Assembly (NCBI RefSeq): GCF_011009015.1
Contig: NZ_CP048878.1
Coordinates: 1,649,001-1,713,000 of the forward strand
DNA length: 64,000 nucleotides
Direction: 5' to 3'
From: Spartinivicinus ruber
Lineage (GTDB): Bacteria; Pseudomonadota; Gammaproteobacteria; Pseudomonadales; Zooshikellaceae
The notes under the pieces are model-generated. The model saw only the letters and a list, made by a program, of their open reading frames with translations, had not been told where the DNA came from and did no database searches. Shown in pieces: positions 42,436-52,927 of the stretch (the stretch's first letter is position 1; every line of letters starts with the position of its first letter). The translations under genes were made by a program, and so were the position numbers.

Positions 42436-43854
42436 TCAGAAAGGTAATGAGATAATTAATTTTAAACCACCCAGAGCAGAATGTTCTGCGTTAATCTGCC
42501 CATGGTGGCCATCAACAATCGCTTTTACAATAGCCAGCCCAAGTCCTGCTCCCCCTTTATCTCTCTGACGGGAACTGTCTACTCGATAAAGTCGCTCAAA
42601 TAATAAAGGCAGGTCAGCATCTGCAACACCAGGGGCTGAATCTTCCCAAATAATATTAATGGCAATAGCCTGTTGCTCAACCGTTACCTTGATATTGCCG
42701 GGGCTGTCAGTGTAATTAATGGAATTGACTAGCAGATTAGTGAACAGCTGTTGTATTCGGCTGCTATCAAGGGGCAAGCTAAGCGTTTTATCTACCTTGC
42801 TATCAAGTGTGACCTGAATACTTTGGTTGTGTAATAACTGATTATGGCGATCAAGGATGTTTTCTAAAACAGGGATAATAGCTTGTGGCGACAGTTGGTA
42901 AGCAACTGCGCCAATATCTTCAAGGGCCAAGTGATGTAAATCATTTACTAAATGTTTAAGCCGGTCCAGGTCTTTTTTTAATGATTGAATACTGGCTTGG
43001 CTGAGCGGGCGAATACCATCTTCGATGGCCTCCATTTCTGCTTGCAATACACTGATAGGTGTACGTAACTCATGGGCAATATCCGCCAGCCACTGCTTTC
43101 GTAATTGCTCTTGTTGACGTAACAACTCACTGAGTCGATTAAAGTCATTTGCCAGTAAGCCTAGTTCATCCTGTTGGTTATTGATTAATGGTGAATGAGG
43201 CTGGCGGTTAGCAAGCTGGTCCATCGCTAACCGCAACCGTTGAATAGGCTTTACAATGGTGCTGGCCAATGGGATAGCCAGCAATGCCATAACCAAAATA
43301 ACAATACTAGTAATAACCAGCAGCCACTGTTGGTGCTCTTCAGCAAAGGTAATGTCGTTATATTCGGTAAGCTCTCTACGAGGAATTAATCCAACATAAC
43401 CCACCACTTGATTTTGATGCTCAATAGGGTGAAACAGCGGTGTCACTTTATCAGGCACCCTACCAATCAACAGCTGCTTATGCTGATCAAACAACAAAAA
43501 ACGGCGTACATATCTTCTGAAAGGCGGCGGGTGTCGTGGTGGGCGATTAACTAACCTAGGAGATAAGGCGGAAATCACTAGCTCGCTCCAGCGGCGACGA
43601 TTTTGCGTAAGCGCCTGCCAGCTTTGTTGTTGCTGATAATAACTTGTCAACGATGGCACTAGCTTTTCAAGCTGAGCGCTATCACGCTGGTTGATGTACT
43701 GTAGAAACCCGCGATCAAAACTCCACTGCATTAAGCCAAACATAATTAGCGCCACCAAACTAGTAGCGATAACAACCAAAATACACAGCTTCCAGCGAAT
43801 GCTGAGAAACATTTTAGGAGTAGGGGGTGTCAGCAGGCTTGATTTGTCGTTCAT
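42436..43854 (-). CDS. baeS: Sensor histidine kinase BaeS
   Basis: 472 aa. Two membrane helices (about 22-48 and 178-200) enclose a periplasmic sensor region of about 130 residues. HAMP domain, then the H box HELRTPISVLQ (phospho-acceptor His), the N box in LFTNLLVNSINYTD, and G boxes EDSAPGVADADLP and GGAGLGLAI. It is encoded 19 bases before baeR on the same strand, so it is a cognate pair. By analogy with E. coli it would respond to envelope stress and toxic compounds; the ligand is not evident. Confidence 0.9.
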   Translation of the reverse strand: MNDKSSLLTPPTPKMFLSIRWKLCILVVIATSLVALIMFGLMQWSFDRGFLQYINQRDSAQLEKLVPSLTSYYQQQQSWQALTQNRRRWSELVISALSPRLVNRPPRHPPPFRRYVRRFLLFDQHKQLLIGRVPDKVTPLFHPIEHQNQVVGYVGLIPRRELTEYNDITFAEEHQQWLLVITSIVILVMALLAIPLASTIVKPIQRLRLAMDQLANRQPHSPLINNQQDELGLLANDFNRLSELLRQQEQLRKQWLADIAHELRTPISVLQAEMEAIEDGIRPLSQASIQSLKKDLDRLKHLVNDLHHLALEDIGAVAYQLSPQAIIPVLENILDRHNQLLHNQSIQVTLDSKVDKTLSLPLDSSRIQQLFTNLLVNSINYTDSPGNIKVTVEQQAIAINIIWEDSAPGVADADLPLLFERLYRVDSSRQRDKGGAGLGLAIVKAIVDGHHGQINAEHSALGGLKLIISLPF

Positions 43855-44316
43855 GGTTTAATAGTAACCAGGAACAGGGGGTGGGGCAATACAGGGAGTA
43901 AAAACGGGTAATCAACGACGTTTGATTGATCTATTTTTATGCGCTAGCAAAGTAGGACGGCTTATATGGATTGGTGTAAATATCGTATTTAAAATAATTA
44001 TTTCTTAGTAGTTGAAAATGGCTAAAAATGTGGCGATATAAGAAGGATATATTAGTGGCTTTTCGGTTTGAAATATTGCTGAAAAATGGCAGTTGTGGTA
44101 TAGTAATCAACCTTATAAACAAGGGAACAACCAAATTTTACCTCCTGTAGTCAGTAGGAATCTTTAGTCTAAAAAATAAGGGAAAGTAAATAATTGGGCT
44201 TTGCTTCTGATGAGTCTGTATATAAGAAAGCTTAAGAAATAAATAGAGGCTTTGATTAAAAAACAATATTTGTAAACTACTGACTGGATTAAAATGACAC
44301 AAACCGAGAAATAACG
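43855..44316. other. Gene-less AT-rich region upstream of the RTX gene
   Basis: 462 bases with two short minus-strand open frames that do not look like proteins (Phe/Leu/Ser-rich, no ribosome sites). It should hold the baeS and RTX gene promoters. No repeat element of the families described here is visible. Confidence 0.45.
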
Positions 44317-46225
44317 ATGGCATTAAATAAAATAAATACACATTATTCTAAGAGTAGCTACTCTGAAGAAAGAAACTACTTTATAAAAAAAAGTAAAAAA
44401 TAGAAGTTTGCTTGAAAGCTATGGTCCCTTAGGCTTTTATGTTGATAATAAAGCTAACCTTGCGATAGGGTTTGGATTCGACTTATCAAAATACTCTGTA
44501 AAGGATGTGGTTAAAACTTTAGAACCACACTTATTGAATCCATTTACTTCGTATGAAGTAGCCGTTTTAAAAGCATATATTAATGATGAAGCGTTACAGT
44601 GGCCAGGGAGTAAGTTCAATGGCAAACAGTTATTGCCTTATCAAGTGAAACAACAGTTGATTAATATTCGATTAAAATCGACTGAAGCTGCATCAACTTT
44701 ATTAGAAAATGAGTTGAATGATTTGGAAAAACAGCTTGACGATTTATTAGGTGATAACCATCAACTACCAGCGTCCAAAGAACGGATTGCGGTAATTTCA
44801 CTTTTAAAGGAAAGTGTCGAAACTAAGGGTGAGTTATTAAAAGATAGTATAAAATCAATAAAAAATATAATCACTGAAGGGGAAGGTGATCCAACCCAGC
44901 GAGCAAGACTCTGGAGCTTAATTAAATATCAGTCTAATACTGAAAAGAGTCATTTAGTTCAAGAAACGCGCGATCAGCAAGCAGAGCTATTTTCATTATA
45001 TGAAGGTGAGGGGGAGCCTACTTCTGATGAAGAAGCAAAAGCAGTTATTTATACACTTACTCAGCAAAAAGCAATGGCAGTATCATACTTTGTTGATATG
45101 GGGTTGGGTTCAGAGGCTCATTTTGATGAGCATGTCATGATAGCCACTGACTATCTGGGTGGTCTCGATAAGACAATCATTGGTGCTGATAGCCGCTATA
45201 AAGACAGTCAAGGTAATTCGGTTGATGATAAAGATAAGCTAATAGGTACAGAGGGCGATGATCTAATTTATGGCCAAAGTGGTGTTGATGAGATATTAGC
45301 TGGTGAAGGTGATGATGACGTTTTTGGTGGTGCTGGCAACGATATCATAAAAGGTGAGGATGGGTTTGATTCAATTGAAGGTGGAGAGGGTAATGACATT
45401 CTGCTTGGTGGAAATGGTGAAGATGCAATTGAAGGAGATTTAGGCGATGATATTATTATTGGAGGGGCTGAAAGTGATGAGCTAAGTGGTGGTGAAGGCA
45501 ATGATATTATTAGTGGCTGCGATGGCAGAGATAGCATTTATGGTGGTGAGGGTAATGATATATTTATAGGGGGACAGGGGGATGATATTATTGACTTAGA
45601 TGGTGGTGATATTTGTATAGTTAGCCCTGATAGTGATCATGATAGTTTATATGGCTCTAAAAAAGGCGGGGATACAGTATTATTTACTGGAGGCATTCAA
45701 CCTGAACAAGTATTTAAAGGAGTGATTAAAAGAGGTGATAGTGTAGTACTAACAGCACTTGGAGCAAATGCTAAACTAACGTGGAGTTCATTTTTTCCTA
45801 ATAGTGATGATTATGAAGTGAACAGAATTACTTTTGAGAATGGTTTTACTATCAATAGCCAAGAAGTACTCGATATTTTTTCTGATACAGCCGATAAGTA
45901 TAAAAACATATTAAAACTAAGAGATTTTTCAAAAGATAACCTATGGTTTAGCCAACAAGATGATAATTTACAAATTAATGTGATTGGCTCAAATGACCAA
46001 TTTATAATAGAAGATTGGTATTCTTCTTATAAGTGGCGGCAGGTTGATGTTCAAGTTGATGTTATTGAAACCAACGATCATTTACTTGTTAAAGATGATA
46101 TAGAAGTGCTTGTGCAAGCCATGGCCGCCTTTAATGACTATGAAACCGCAGACGGTAATGTAACTGCTGAAGTGCAAGCTTCGTTAGCCCCTGTCTTATC
46201 AGCTGCATGGCAGCCTAAACATTGA
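44317..46225 (+). pseudogene. Frameshifted lysozyme-like/RTX calcium-binding protein gene
   Basis: From the ATG at 44317 (GAGAAA upstream) the frame reads MALNKINTHYSKSS and YFIKKS, then stops. Removing one A from the 8-A run at 44385-44392 joins it to the 605-codon frame that starts KNRSLLESYGPLGFYVD. The N-terminal domain has IGFGFDL and LPYQV segments like phage-type lysozymes. After a helical region come RTX nonapeptides (about residues 285-395: LIGTEGDDLIYG, GGAGNDIIKGEDG, GGEGNDILLGGNG) and an RTX-type C-terminal domain. RTX proteins are exported by type I secretion and fold with calcium. As written it is broken, unless the run is a sequencing error or slippage site. Confidence 0.7.
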
Positions 46226-46251
46226 TTTAGATTGCTAATATACAGATATTA

Positions 46252-46275
46252 AAACCCGCATTATGCGGGCTTTTT
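46252..46275 (+). terminator. Terminator after the RTX gene
   Basis: CCCGCA (46255-46260) pairs with TGCGGG around TTA, and TTTTT follows directly. It lies 27 bases after the RTX stop and faces a convergent gene. Confidence 0.88.
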
Positions 46276-46287
46276 GGTATAGGCGTT

Positions 46288-47199
46288 TTAATGTTGAATG
46301 GAAGGCTTTTGTTTACTCAACTCACCCAGCAACTGATCTTTTTTCTCCCACAGTTCTGTTACCCATAACTGAAACTGCTCGCGGAATTGGCCGTCATTAA
46401 TATAATCTTTATTAAGAAATTCTTTGGGGATTTCGATTTGCTCTATTCGAATAGCAATGTCATTGATTTTTCCGCAGAGGAAGTCCCAGTAACTAAGTTG
46501 TTTTTCTGGGTAGTAGATGGTGATATCTAATAAGCTTTTTAGTTGATCGCCCATGGCGCCGAGGGCGAAGCCGATGCCGCCGGCTTTGGGTTTTAATAAG
46601 TGATTAAAAGGGGATTGCTGGTCACGGTGCTTTTCCTCGGTAAAGCGGGTACCTTCTATAAAGTTAAATACGGCGACTGGGGTTTCTTTGAATTTTTCGC
46701 AGGCTTTACGAGTGGTGGCTAAGTCTTGGCCTTTTTTTTCGGGATGTTTTTCTAAATAGGCTTTGCTGTATCGTTTCATAAAAGGAAAATCTAATGCCCA
46801 CCAACATAGGCCAATAACAGGGACCCAGAAGAGTTCTTGTTTGATAAAGAATTTAAGCATGGGGATACGACGGTTAAGGACATGCTGTAATAAGGTGATA
46901 TCTGCCCAGGATTGATGATTACTGGTCACTAAATACCAGCCGTCTTTTTTTAGGCTACTTAAGCCTTTTATATCCAATGTAAGTTGTTGGGTCAGTTTCA
47001 TCCATAAGCTGTTTATGCTCATCCACAGTTCAGCGATTTTGATCAGTATTTTTGCACAGGCTTGTTGCCAGGCTTTAATAGGGATCAATAGTTTTAACAG
47101 GGCAATGATCAGTAATGGACAGCTGAGTATGATGGTATTTAAAGCCAGCATTAAACTGGCAATGCAGCCTTTAATGGGTGGAGGCAGTTTTTTAAGCAT
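46288..47199 (-). CDS. Acyltransferase (PlsC superfamily, YihG-like)
   Basis: 303 aa. Two N-terminal hydrophobic segments (about 10-45) are followed by the acyltransferase core: NHQSWADITLLQ (HX4D catalytic motif) and FIEGTRFTEEKH (substrate site). These motifs transfer acyl groups to lysophosphatidic acid or related lipids. The FIEGTRFT form and the overall layout match YihG/LCLAT-type enzymes of gammaproteobacteria. Inner membrane. The gene is isolated between the RTX terminator and a repeat element. Confidence 0.85.
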   Translation of the reverse strand: MLKKLPPPIKGCIASLMLALNTIILSCPLLIIALLKLLIPIKAWQQACAKILIKIAELWMSINSLWMKLTQQLTLDIKGLSSLKKDGWYLVTSNHQSWADITLLQHVLNRRIPMLKFFIKQELFWVPVIGLCWWALDFPFMKRYSKAYLEKHPEKKGQDLATTRKACEKFKETPVAVFNFIEGTRFTEEKHRDQQSPFNHLLKPKAGGIGFALGAMGDQLKSLLDITIYYPEKQLSYWDFLCGKINDIAIRIEQIEIPKEFLNKDYINDGQFREQFQLWVTELWEKKDQLLGELSKQKPSIQH

Positions 47200-47229
47200 A
47201 TGAAAGGTACATCCTATTAGGTTACTGCT

Positions 47230-47356
47230 TATACCCTTCGCGTATGATTTTTAGGGTTTGTTGTCATCACTCCTCACCTCAATCACCTATTATTTATAGG
47301 CTCATGAGGCTTCGTAGCTTGACAGCCGCCCCTAAAAGCCATTCGCAGTGGGTATA
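47230..47356. repeat. Dispersed palindromic element (127 bp)
   Basis: Ends: TATACCCTTCGCGTATGATT, then TTTAGGGTTTGTTGTCATC, and CCCCTAAAAGCCATTCGCAG, then TGGGTATA. The inner words GAGGCTTCGTAGCTTGACAG match the copy at 37393. It lies in the 398-base gap between the acyltransferase start and the pta end. The rest of the gap (47357-47597) shows nothing I can name. Confidence 0.8.
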
Positions 47357-47597
47357 TTAAATTATGACAGTAAAATAGCACTTTGCTTCGAGAGTGTGAA
47401 TATTAGGTGGCTAGAAGAGTTTTGGTGATATGAGGGCTATATAACCGATACAGAGCGCGCAGCGAGTCTATCCCTCGGCATCCATGCCTATATCGTTCAT
47501 CTAGCCCTATTCATAGATCTTGTTCTATGAATAGACAAAAACGACATCCAAGATCAACTTGTTTTTACTTTAGTCTTCAGAAAGGTGGATGAAGAAA

Positions 47598-49706
47598 TTA
47601 TTTCCTATTACTAAACTGATCCGCTTGAATGGCGGTGAGGGCGATGGTGTAGACGATATCATCCACTAATGCTCCCCGTGATAAATCATTAACAGGTTTA
47701 CGCAAGCCTTGTAGCATGGGGCCGACACTGATTACATCAGCACTGCGCTGAACGGCTTTATATGTCGTATTACCTGTGTTGAGGTCAGGGAATACGAATA
47801 CTGTCGCTTTACCTGCTACTGGGCTGTTGGGTGCTTTTTTCTTGGCGACACTTTCGATTGCAGCGGCATCGTATTGTAGCGGACCGTCTATTAATAAATC
47901 GGGCCGCTTTTGTTGGGCTATTTTGGTTGCTTCGCGCACTTTTTCCACATCACTTCCTGTGCCTGAACTGCCGGTGCTATAGCTAATCATGGCGACTTTA
48001 GGTGAAATACCAAAGGCGGCTGCAGAGTCAGCACTTTGAATAGCAATATCTGCTAGTTCTTCAGCATTCGGGTCTGGGTTTACTGCACAGTCGCCATATA
48101 CCAATACCTGCTCTGGTAGTAACATAAAGAAAATGGAAGACACCAGTTTTGCATCTGGGTGGGTTTTAATTAATTGGAATGCTGGGCGAATAGTGTTGGC
48201 CGTGGTATGTACGGCACCTGATACCAAACCATCTACTTCATTTTGAGCGAGCATCATAGTCCCTAAGACTACATTATCTTCCAGCTGGGCTTCAGCCATT
48301 GGGGCGTTAAGGCCTTTATATTTTCTTAACTCAACCATGGGTTTTATATAACGGCCCCTGACTTCATCTGGATCCATAATGATGACACTGTCGGGTAACT
48401 GAAAGCCTTGATCTTGAGCTACTAGGTGAATTTCTTCGGTTTTACCTAATAAAATACACTCAGCAATGCCTCGTTCATGACAAATAGACGCTGCTCGGAC
48501 GGTTCTTGGTTCATTACCTTCTGGCAAAACGATTCGCTTGCTAGCCTGGTTGGCCCGTTTAATTAATTGATAGCGGAAAGCAGGCGGCGAGAGTCGTATT
48601 TCTACCTGAGTGCCACAACGTTCTTTAAGCCATTCAGCATTGAGCTTATCGGCCACTGAGTTCATTACCAACTCAATGCGTTCTCTATCATCAATAGGCA
48701 CTTCATTATTTAGTCGATCTAGGGTAGTTGCCGTGTTATAGGAATTGAGTTGAGTCAGTAAAATAGGGAGCCCATGCTGCTGAACATTTTTTTTGCATAA
48801 GTTCATTATTTGTTCATGGGGCTCAATACCATTAGTTAATAATAGTCCAGCAAGTGGCACACCATTACTTGCAGCCATGCAAGTGGCTAAAATAATATCA
48901 TCCCGGTCGCCAGGGCAAATAATGAGTTTACCTGGCTTGAGTAAATGACAAATATTGGCTGCTGTTCTAGCACACAGCACTTTACCCGTTATTCGGCGGT
49001 GTTCAATATCCCCTTTATGAAGCACTTGAGTTTTTAGTAGGTCGGCAATTTCTTTGGTACGGGGGGAGGACATATCCTCATTCCAGGAGATGTAACCAAT
49101 AGGGTGAAATTGCTTACGGCGAAACTCAGGTAGTTTATCAAATGCGTCGGCACTACTGTCTTCTATTTGCTGGAGTAGCTCGATGGGTAACTTGTTAATG
49201 ATATAGCCAATGACTTTTCGATGCTGGATGCCTCCAAAATTATCAGCGGTTATTTCCAGCTTATCAGCTACTTCTGACAGACTGTCTTCCTGACCAGAAG
49301 CCACCAGAATAACATCAGCATCCAGGGTTTTGGCGATTTCACCATTTAATCCAGTAACATAAGGCGCTGCACGCGTGGGTACTAAGCCTTCTACCACGAC
49401 AACATCGGCATCAATAGCGGCGCGATCAAATTGCTCAACTATTTCTTCCATCAGCATATCACGCTTATTGTCGCCTAATAGATCTTCTACTCGCTCTAAT
49501 GAAATAGGTGGAGGAGGAGTAAAGCCCATCACTTGTTGTATCATTTGGGTAGAGCGTTCTGGCCCTTGATCTGATGCATGTTGTTGCGCAATAGGCTTAC
49601 AAAAGCTAACTCTTAAGCCGACGTTATCCAAGGCGCGTACCAAACCAAGGGCAACTGAAGTGAGTCCAACACCAAAGCTAGTTGGGGCAATGTAAAATGT
49701 ATGCAT
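47598..49706 (-). CDS. pta: Phosphate acetyltransferase (long form)
   Basis: 702 aa, the two-domain Pta of gammaproteobacteria. The N-terminal BioD-like P-loop domain has FYIAPTSFGVGLTSVALGL, a central DRTGG domain follows, and the C-terminal catalytic PTA_PTB domain carries LVSGAVHTTANTIRPAFQ and ISYSTGSSGTGSDVEKV. It converts acetyl-CoA and phosphate to acetyl phosphate. It is encoded 8 bases after ackA on the same strand. Acetyl phosphate can also phosphorylate response regulators. Confidence 0.96.
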   Translation of the reverse strand: MHTFYIAPTSFGVGLTSVALGLVRALDNVGLRVSFCKPIAQQHASDQGPERSTQMIQQVMGFTPPPPISLERVEDLLGDNKRDMLMEEIVEQFDRAAIDADVVVVEGLVPTRAAPYVTGLNGEIAKTLDADVILVASGQEDSLSEVADKLEITADNFGGIQHRKVIGYIINKLPIELLQQIEDSSADAFDKLPEFRRKQFHPIGYISWNEDMSSPRTKEIADLLKTQVLHKGDIEHRRITGKVLCARTAANICHLLKPGKLIICPGDRDDIILATCMAASNGVPLAGLLLTNGIEPHEQIMNLCKKNVQQHGLPILLTQLNSYNTATTLDRLNNEVPIDDRERIELVMNSVADKLNAEWLKERCGTQVEIRLSPPAFRYQLIKRANQASKRIVLPEGNEPRTVRAASICHERGIAECILLGKTEEIHLVAQDQGFQLPDSVIIMDPDEVRGRYIKPMVELRKYKGLNAPMAEAQLEDNVVLGTMMLAQNEVDGLVSGAVHTTANTIRPAFQLIKTHPDAKLVSSIFFMLLPEQVLVYGDCAVNPDPNAEELADIAIQSADSAAAFGISPKVAMISYSTGSSGTGSDVEKVREATKIAQQKRPDLLIDGPLQYDAAAIESVAKKKAPNSPVAGKATVFVFPDLNTGNTTYKAVQRSADVISVGPMLQGLRKPVNDLSRGALVDDIVYTIALTAIQADQFSNRK

Positions 49707-49714
49707 TGTTCACC

Positions 49715-50929
49715 TTAGTCGTTACCGGTTGCTGTGGTTTGATTAATTAAGCTGGCGGTATCTCTGGCAATCATTAACTCTTCATTGGTTTTTACAACTA
49801 AAGCACAAGTAGAGTTTGGTTGGGTAATGACACCCTGCTCATTGCCATTTTGCAGGTTTGCCTGCTCGTCTAATTTAAAACCAAGAATAGCCAGTTGTTT
49901 GATGACTTGCTGTCTAACATAAGATGAATTTTCCCCAATACCACCAGTGAATACTAATCCATCAATTTTTGTTAATGCCGTGGCTAATCCGCCTAAAGTC
50001 TTCGCTAGCTGATAACAAAAAACGGCAATGGCCAATTGAGCTTGTTGGTTACCCTGGTTGGCAGCTTCTTCAAGTGTACGCATGTCATTACTCAGCTCGG
50101 AAATGCCCAACAAACCACTTTCTTTATTCAGTATGTGGCTGATGTCGTCTAGGCTATAGCCATATTCAGCGGCTAAAAATGAAAATAGATTTGGGTCTAG
50201 ATTACCACTGCGGGTACCCATCACTAGGCCTTCCAATGGAGTAAGTCCCATCGTGGTGTCTATAGCTTGGCCATTACTTATCGCGGCCGCACTACAACCG
50301 TTGCCTAAATGAGCACATAATAATTGGCTGTGCTGCTGGTCAATACCTAATTGCTGGCAAGCGGCTGTGGTTACATAACGGTAACTGGTGCCATGAAAAC
50401 CATAACGACGGACACTTTTTTCTTTGTAAAACCGATAGGGAATAGCGTACAAATAAGCTTGAGCTGGCATGGTTTGATGAAAAGCAGTATCAAATACGGC
50501 AACTTGTGGCATCTTCTCAAAGTATTTTTCAGTGATGGTAATGCCCAATAAGTTGGCCGGATTATGCAAAGGGGCTAAGGGCTGACAATCAGCAATGGCT
50601 TTTTTGACTTTTTCATTGATTAGCGTGGAATGGGTAAATTCTTCGCCACCATGCACTACCCGATGGCCAATTGCAGCAAGAGAATCAATGAGCTGTTGTT
50701 CTGCTAACAGCTTTAAAATCGACTGCATGGCTAAATCATGGTCAGCTGTTGTTAGTGCAATTGTGTGTTTTTGTTGGCTGTCTTTCCACACGATTTGCGA
50801 GCCGGTTTCGCCTAGTCGTTCGGCAATTCCGGTAATAAGTGCTTGTTCAGTAGTGGGATTGATGACAGCAAACTTGATTGATGAGCTGCCACAGTTGATA
50901 ACGAGAATGTTGGAGGGTGTAGTATTCAC
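49715..50929 (-). CDS. ackA: Acetate kinase
   Basis: 404 aa, the usual length. ASKHA-fold motifs: VINCGSSSIKFAVIN (N-terminal phosphate site), GHRVVHGGEEFTHS, AVFDTAFHQTMP (catalytic Asp), HLGNGCSAAAI and GLVMGTRSGNLDP (Arg). The enzyme interconverts acetyl phosphate and ADP with acetate and ATP. First gene of an ackA-pta operon on the minus strand. The start ATG is at 50927-50929. Confidence 0.96.
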   Translation of the reverse strand: MNTTPSNILVINCGSSSIKFAVINPTTEQALITGIAERLGETGSQIVWKDSQQKHTIALTTADHDLAMQSILKLLAEQQLIDSLAAIGHRVVHGGEEFTHSTLINEKVKKAIADCQPLAPLHNPANLLGITITEKYFEKMPQVAVFDTAFHQTMPAQAYLYAIPYRFYKEKSVRRYGFHGTSYRYVTTAACQQLGIDQQHSQLLCAHLGNGCSAAAISNGQAIDTTMGLTPLEGLVMGTRSGNLDPNLFSFLAAEYGYSLDDISHILNKESGLLGISELSNDMRTLEEAANQGNQQAQLAIAVFCYQLAKTLGGLATALTKIDGLVFTGGIGENSSYVRQQVIKQLAILGFKLDEQANLQNGNEQGVITQPNSTCALVVKTNEELMIARDTASLINQTTATGND

Positions 50930-51286
50930 TGCAAACTGTCTTTTGTTAAGAAATTAACGTGTTATAGCCTTTGCGAATGGTTGCTAGTGCTTATGTTAGT
51001 CACTACAAGCGATTCACTGAAGGCTATATGCAATAGCACTTATCATTGTAGTGCCATCTCAAGTGGTTAGCCTATAACACACAATGAAAACAAAATAGAA
51101 TATTAACCACCACAGTCTAACTGACTGACGTACAAATAAAATACGTAAAGCTACGAAAGAGTTGATTAGAGGTTTGGCTGTTATTTAGACAGGTTAGGGC
51201 TTTGTCTTGTCTATAGCGGAAGAGGAGTTGAATGCAGTTACCAGCTGGCTATCTGATAGATAACTGCATTGTTAGTTAAAGGTTCA
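50930..51286. other. Gene-less region upstream of ackA with a short palindromic element
   Basis: 357 bases. It holds the short repeat at 50963-51028 and should hold the ackA promoter. A stretch at about 51080-51180 is AT-rich without structure. No gene is visible. Confidence 0.5.
50963..51028. repeat. Short divergent member of the palindromic family (66 bp)
   Basis: TATAGCCTTTGCGAATGG at the left and GCGATTCACTGAAGGCTATA at the right are inverted versions of the family ends, with TATAGCC instead of TATACCC. The inner CTAGTG and CACTAC also pair. The longer middle present in other copies is absent. Confidence 0.5.
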
Positions 51287-51820
51287 TTACTGTTGCGTAG
51301 AGGGATCTATTTTTAATGTTGAGGTGAAGTTGTTTCTAACTGATAAAATTACTTTATGTTGGGTATTTGTGGTTGAAACCAAGAGAATATTATGATGGTT
51401 TTTACCATGGGAAAACGCTTTTATCGAAATATCCAAGTTATTCAGTTGTTTGATAGGTTTATTCAAGGTAAATGAGACTTTCGTTTCATGATTGCCTAAC
51501 CTAACCTTATTAAGATTTAAATTAGTCTTATTTCCATTTATAGTAAAAGCAATATTATTTTTAAGATAATCAACCAATTGTTGCTCTAGCTCTTCTTTTG
51601 CTGACTTTTTCGTAAGAGGTGGACTGTTGGTAACAGGTAGATAAGACTGTACCGTTGCCTGGGCTAAAATAGCGGTTAAATGCCAAGTGGATTTTTGCTG
51701 AGTTAATCTAAAAAACGACATGTTGCCACTATGAGCATGGGAAGCACCCGGTAATAGAATTAACAGGAAGCTAAATAATAGAGTAAGAAGGTTATTTATT
51801 TTATGCTGATTACCATTCAT
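51287..51820 (-). CDS. Hypothetical periplasmic protein
   Basis: 177 aa with a signal peptide (LLTLLFSFLLILLPGASHAH, cut near residue 29). The mature protein begins HSGNMSFFRLTQQKSTWHLT and is beta-rich with a basic helical middle (KKSAKEELEQQLVDYLKNN). No family recognised. It follows the YHYH gene on the same strand after 46 bases, so the two may be an operon of secreted proteins. Confidence 0.55.
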   Translation of the reverse strand: MNGNQHKINNLLTLLFSFLLILLPGASHAHSGNMSFFRLTQQKSTWHLTAILAQATVQSYLPVTNSPPLTKKSAKEELEQQLVDYLKNNIAFTINGNKTNLNLNKVRLGNHETKVSFTLNKPIKQLNNLDISIKAFSHGKNHHNILLVSTTNTQHKVILSVRNNFTSTLKIDPSTQQ

Positions 51821-51866
51821 TTCACATATTCCATATCTTTAATATACTTTTAGTAAAGAAAGTTTT

Positions 51867-52859
51867 TTATTCAACAATGAGTTGGTCTTTGGCTAAGACA
51901 CCCTTTAAACAGCGTGGAATATCGACATTTTCATCATGAATAGCATGGTAATGATATTCACCCCAGGGGTAGTGCAGAGTAGGACCAAAATGACCATTAC
52001 ATTTATCTAAGTCCCTAGCAGGGGAGCCAGGTAATTCAAGGCTGGCATAAATAGGGAAACCATCCATTGCATAACCGATTAATGCTGTCGGTTCCTTTTG
52101 ATAAATATTGGTACATTGCACTTCAGTAATACCATTTTTATGTAGTTTTTTATTAATCGTTTCAGGAAACATATGCGAATGATAAAAACCTTCATTGATA
52201 TGCCCGCCACAGGGATCTAAAGCAGGTAAATTTCCGGGACTGGTGCCAGGAAAACTATCTGTTACAGAGGGTGGGAGACCATTAATTGGAACGCCAACCA
52301 GTGATAATCCAACAATATTAGCGGCAGTTGCCATAGGCGTTGGTTCTTCAGCAAAACGGGGTGAAGCAGGAATTAAATAAGTCAATTTCAGTCGATAGTC
52401 AGGCTCTACTTCAATACAGTAAGCAAGCTCTGGATCACGATTATCTGGTTGACTGGGGTCAAAAATAGCAACTCGAATATTGCCTTTATCATCAATAATG
52501 TCATAACCGTCTTTTTCCATATCTTCGAATAAGTCTTTGTTAAGTACTCGAAGGCCAGGATTGGTTTTGCCGTCATAGGGGTATATACCACCTACGTCGT
52601 TGACTGTTTCTGGGCAGTAAGGACCATCCTCTATGGCATTACTTTTAACTTTTAACTGAAAGCAAAGAGATTGTTGCTTATTCTCAAGGGTACACTGTAC
52701 AAGAGAAATATCCTCTAAAAAATGTTCGTTATTATAATAAGCTGGGTTTAGAACAGTTCTATGAGGGGGGAACTCTTTAATATTCACATTGGCTGATAAT
52801 TGTGGTATCGCTAAGGCTAGTAAGGGAATAGCGCCAAAACACAGTTTATAGTAAGGCAT
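51867..52859 (-). CDS. YHYH domain secreted protein
   Basis: 330 aa with a signal peptide (MPYYKLCFGAIPLLALAIPQ). The C-terminal third carries the YHYH-domain motifs: DPCGGHINEGFYHSHMFPET, GYAMDGFPIYASLELPG and YPWGEYHYHAIHDE. The many His residues suggest metal binding. Function unknown; these proteins are common in marine bacteria. Several cysteines are present and may be paired. The upstream region contains a long palindromic element. Confidence 0.88.
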   Translation of the reverse strand: MPYYKLCFGAIPLLALAIPQLSANVNIKEFPPHRTVLNPAYYNNEHFLEDISLVQCTLENKQQSLCFQLKVKSNAIEDGPYCPETVNDVGGIYPYDGKTNPGLRVLNKDLFEDMEKDGYDIIDDKGNIRVAIFDPSQPDNRDPELAYCIEVEPDYRLKLTYLIPASPRFAEEPTPMATAANIVGLSLVGVPINGLPPSVTDSFPGTSPGNLPALDPCGGHINEGFYHSHMFPETINKKLHKNGITEVQCTNIYQKEPTALIGYAMDGFPIYASLELPGSPARDLDKCNGHFGPTLHYPWGEYHYHAIHDENVDIPRCLKGVLAKDQLIVE

Positions 52860-52927
52860 AACTGTATCCTTATTGTTATATTTCTTAAATACAGAAAACT
52901 ACGTGGTATAAAATAAAACACTGGAAA

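Noticed and set aside
43937..44341. Two minus-strand open frames upstream of the RTX gene
   Set aside because: Hydrophobic low-complexity translations with no start signals and no resemblance to known proteins.
45268..45537. 89-codon minus-strand open frame inside the RTX gene
   Set aside because: Ser/Pro-rich shadow of the RTX glycine-rich repeats on the opposite strand.
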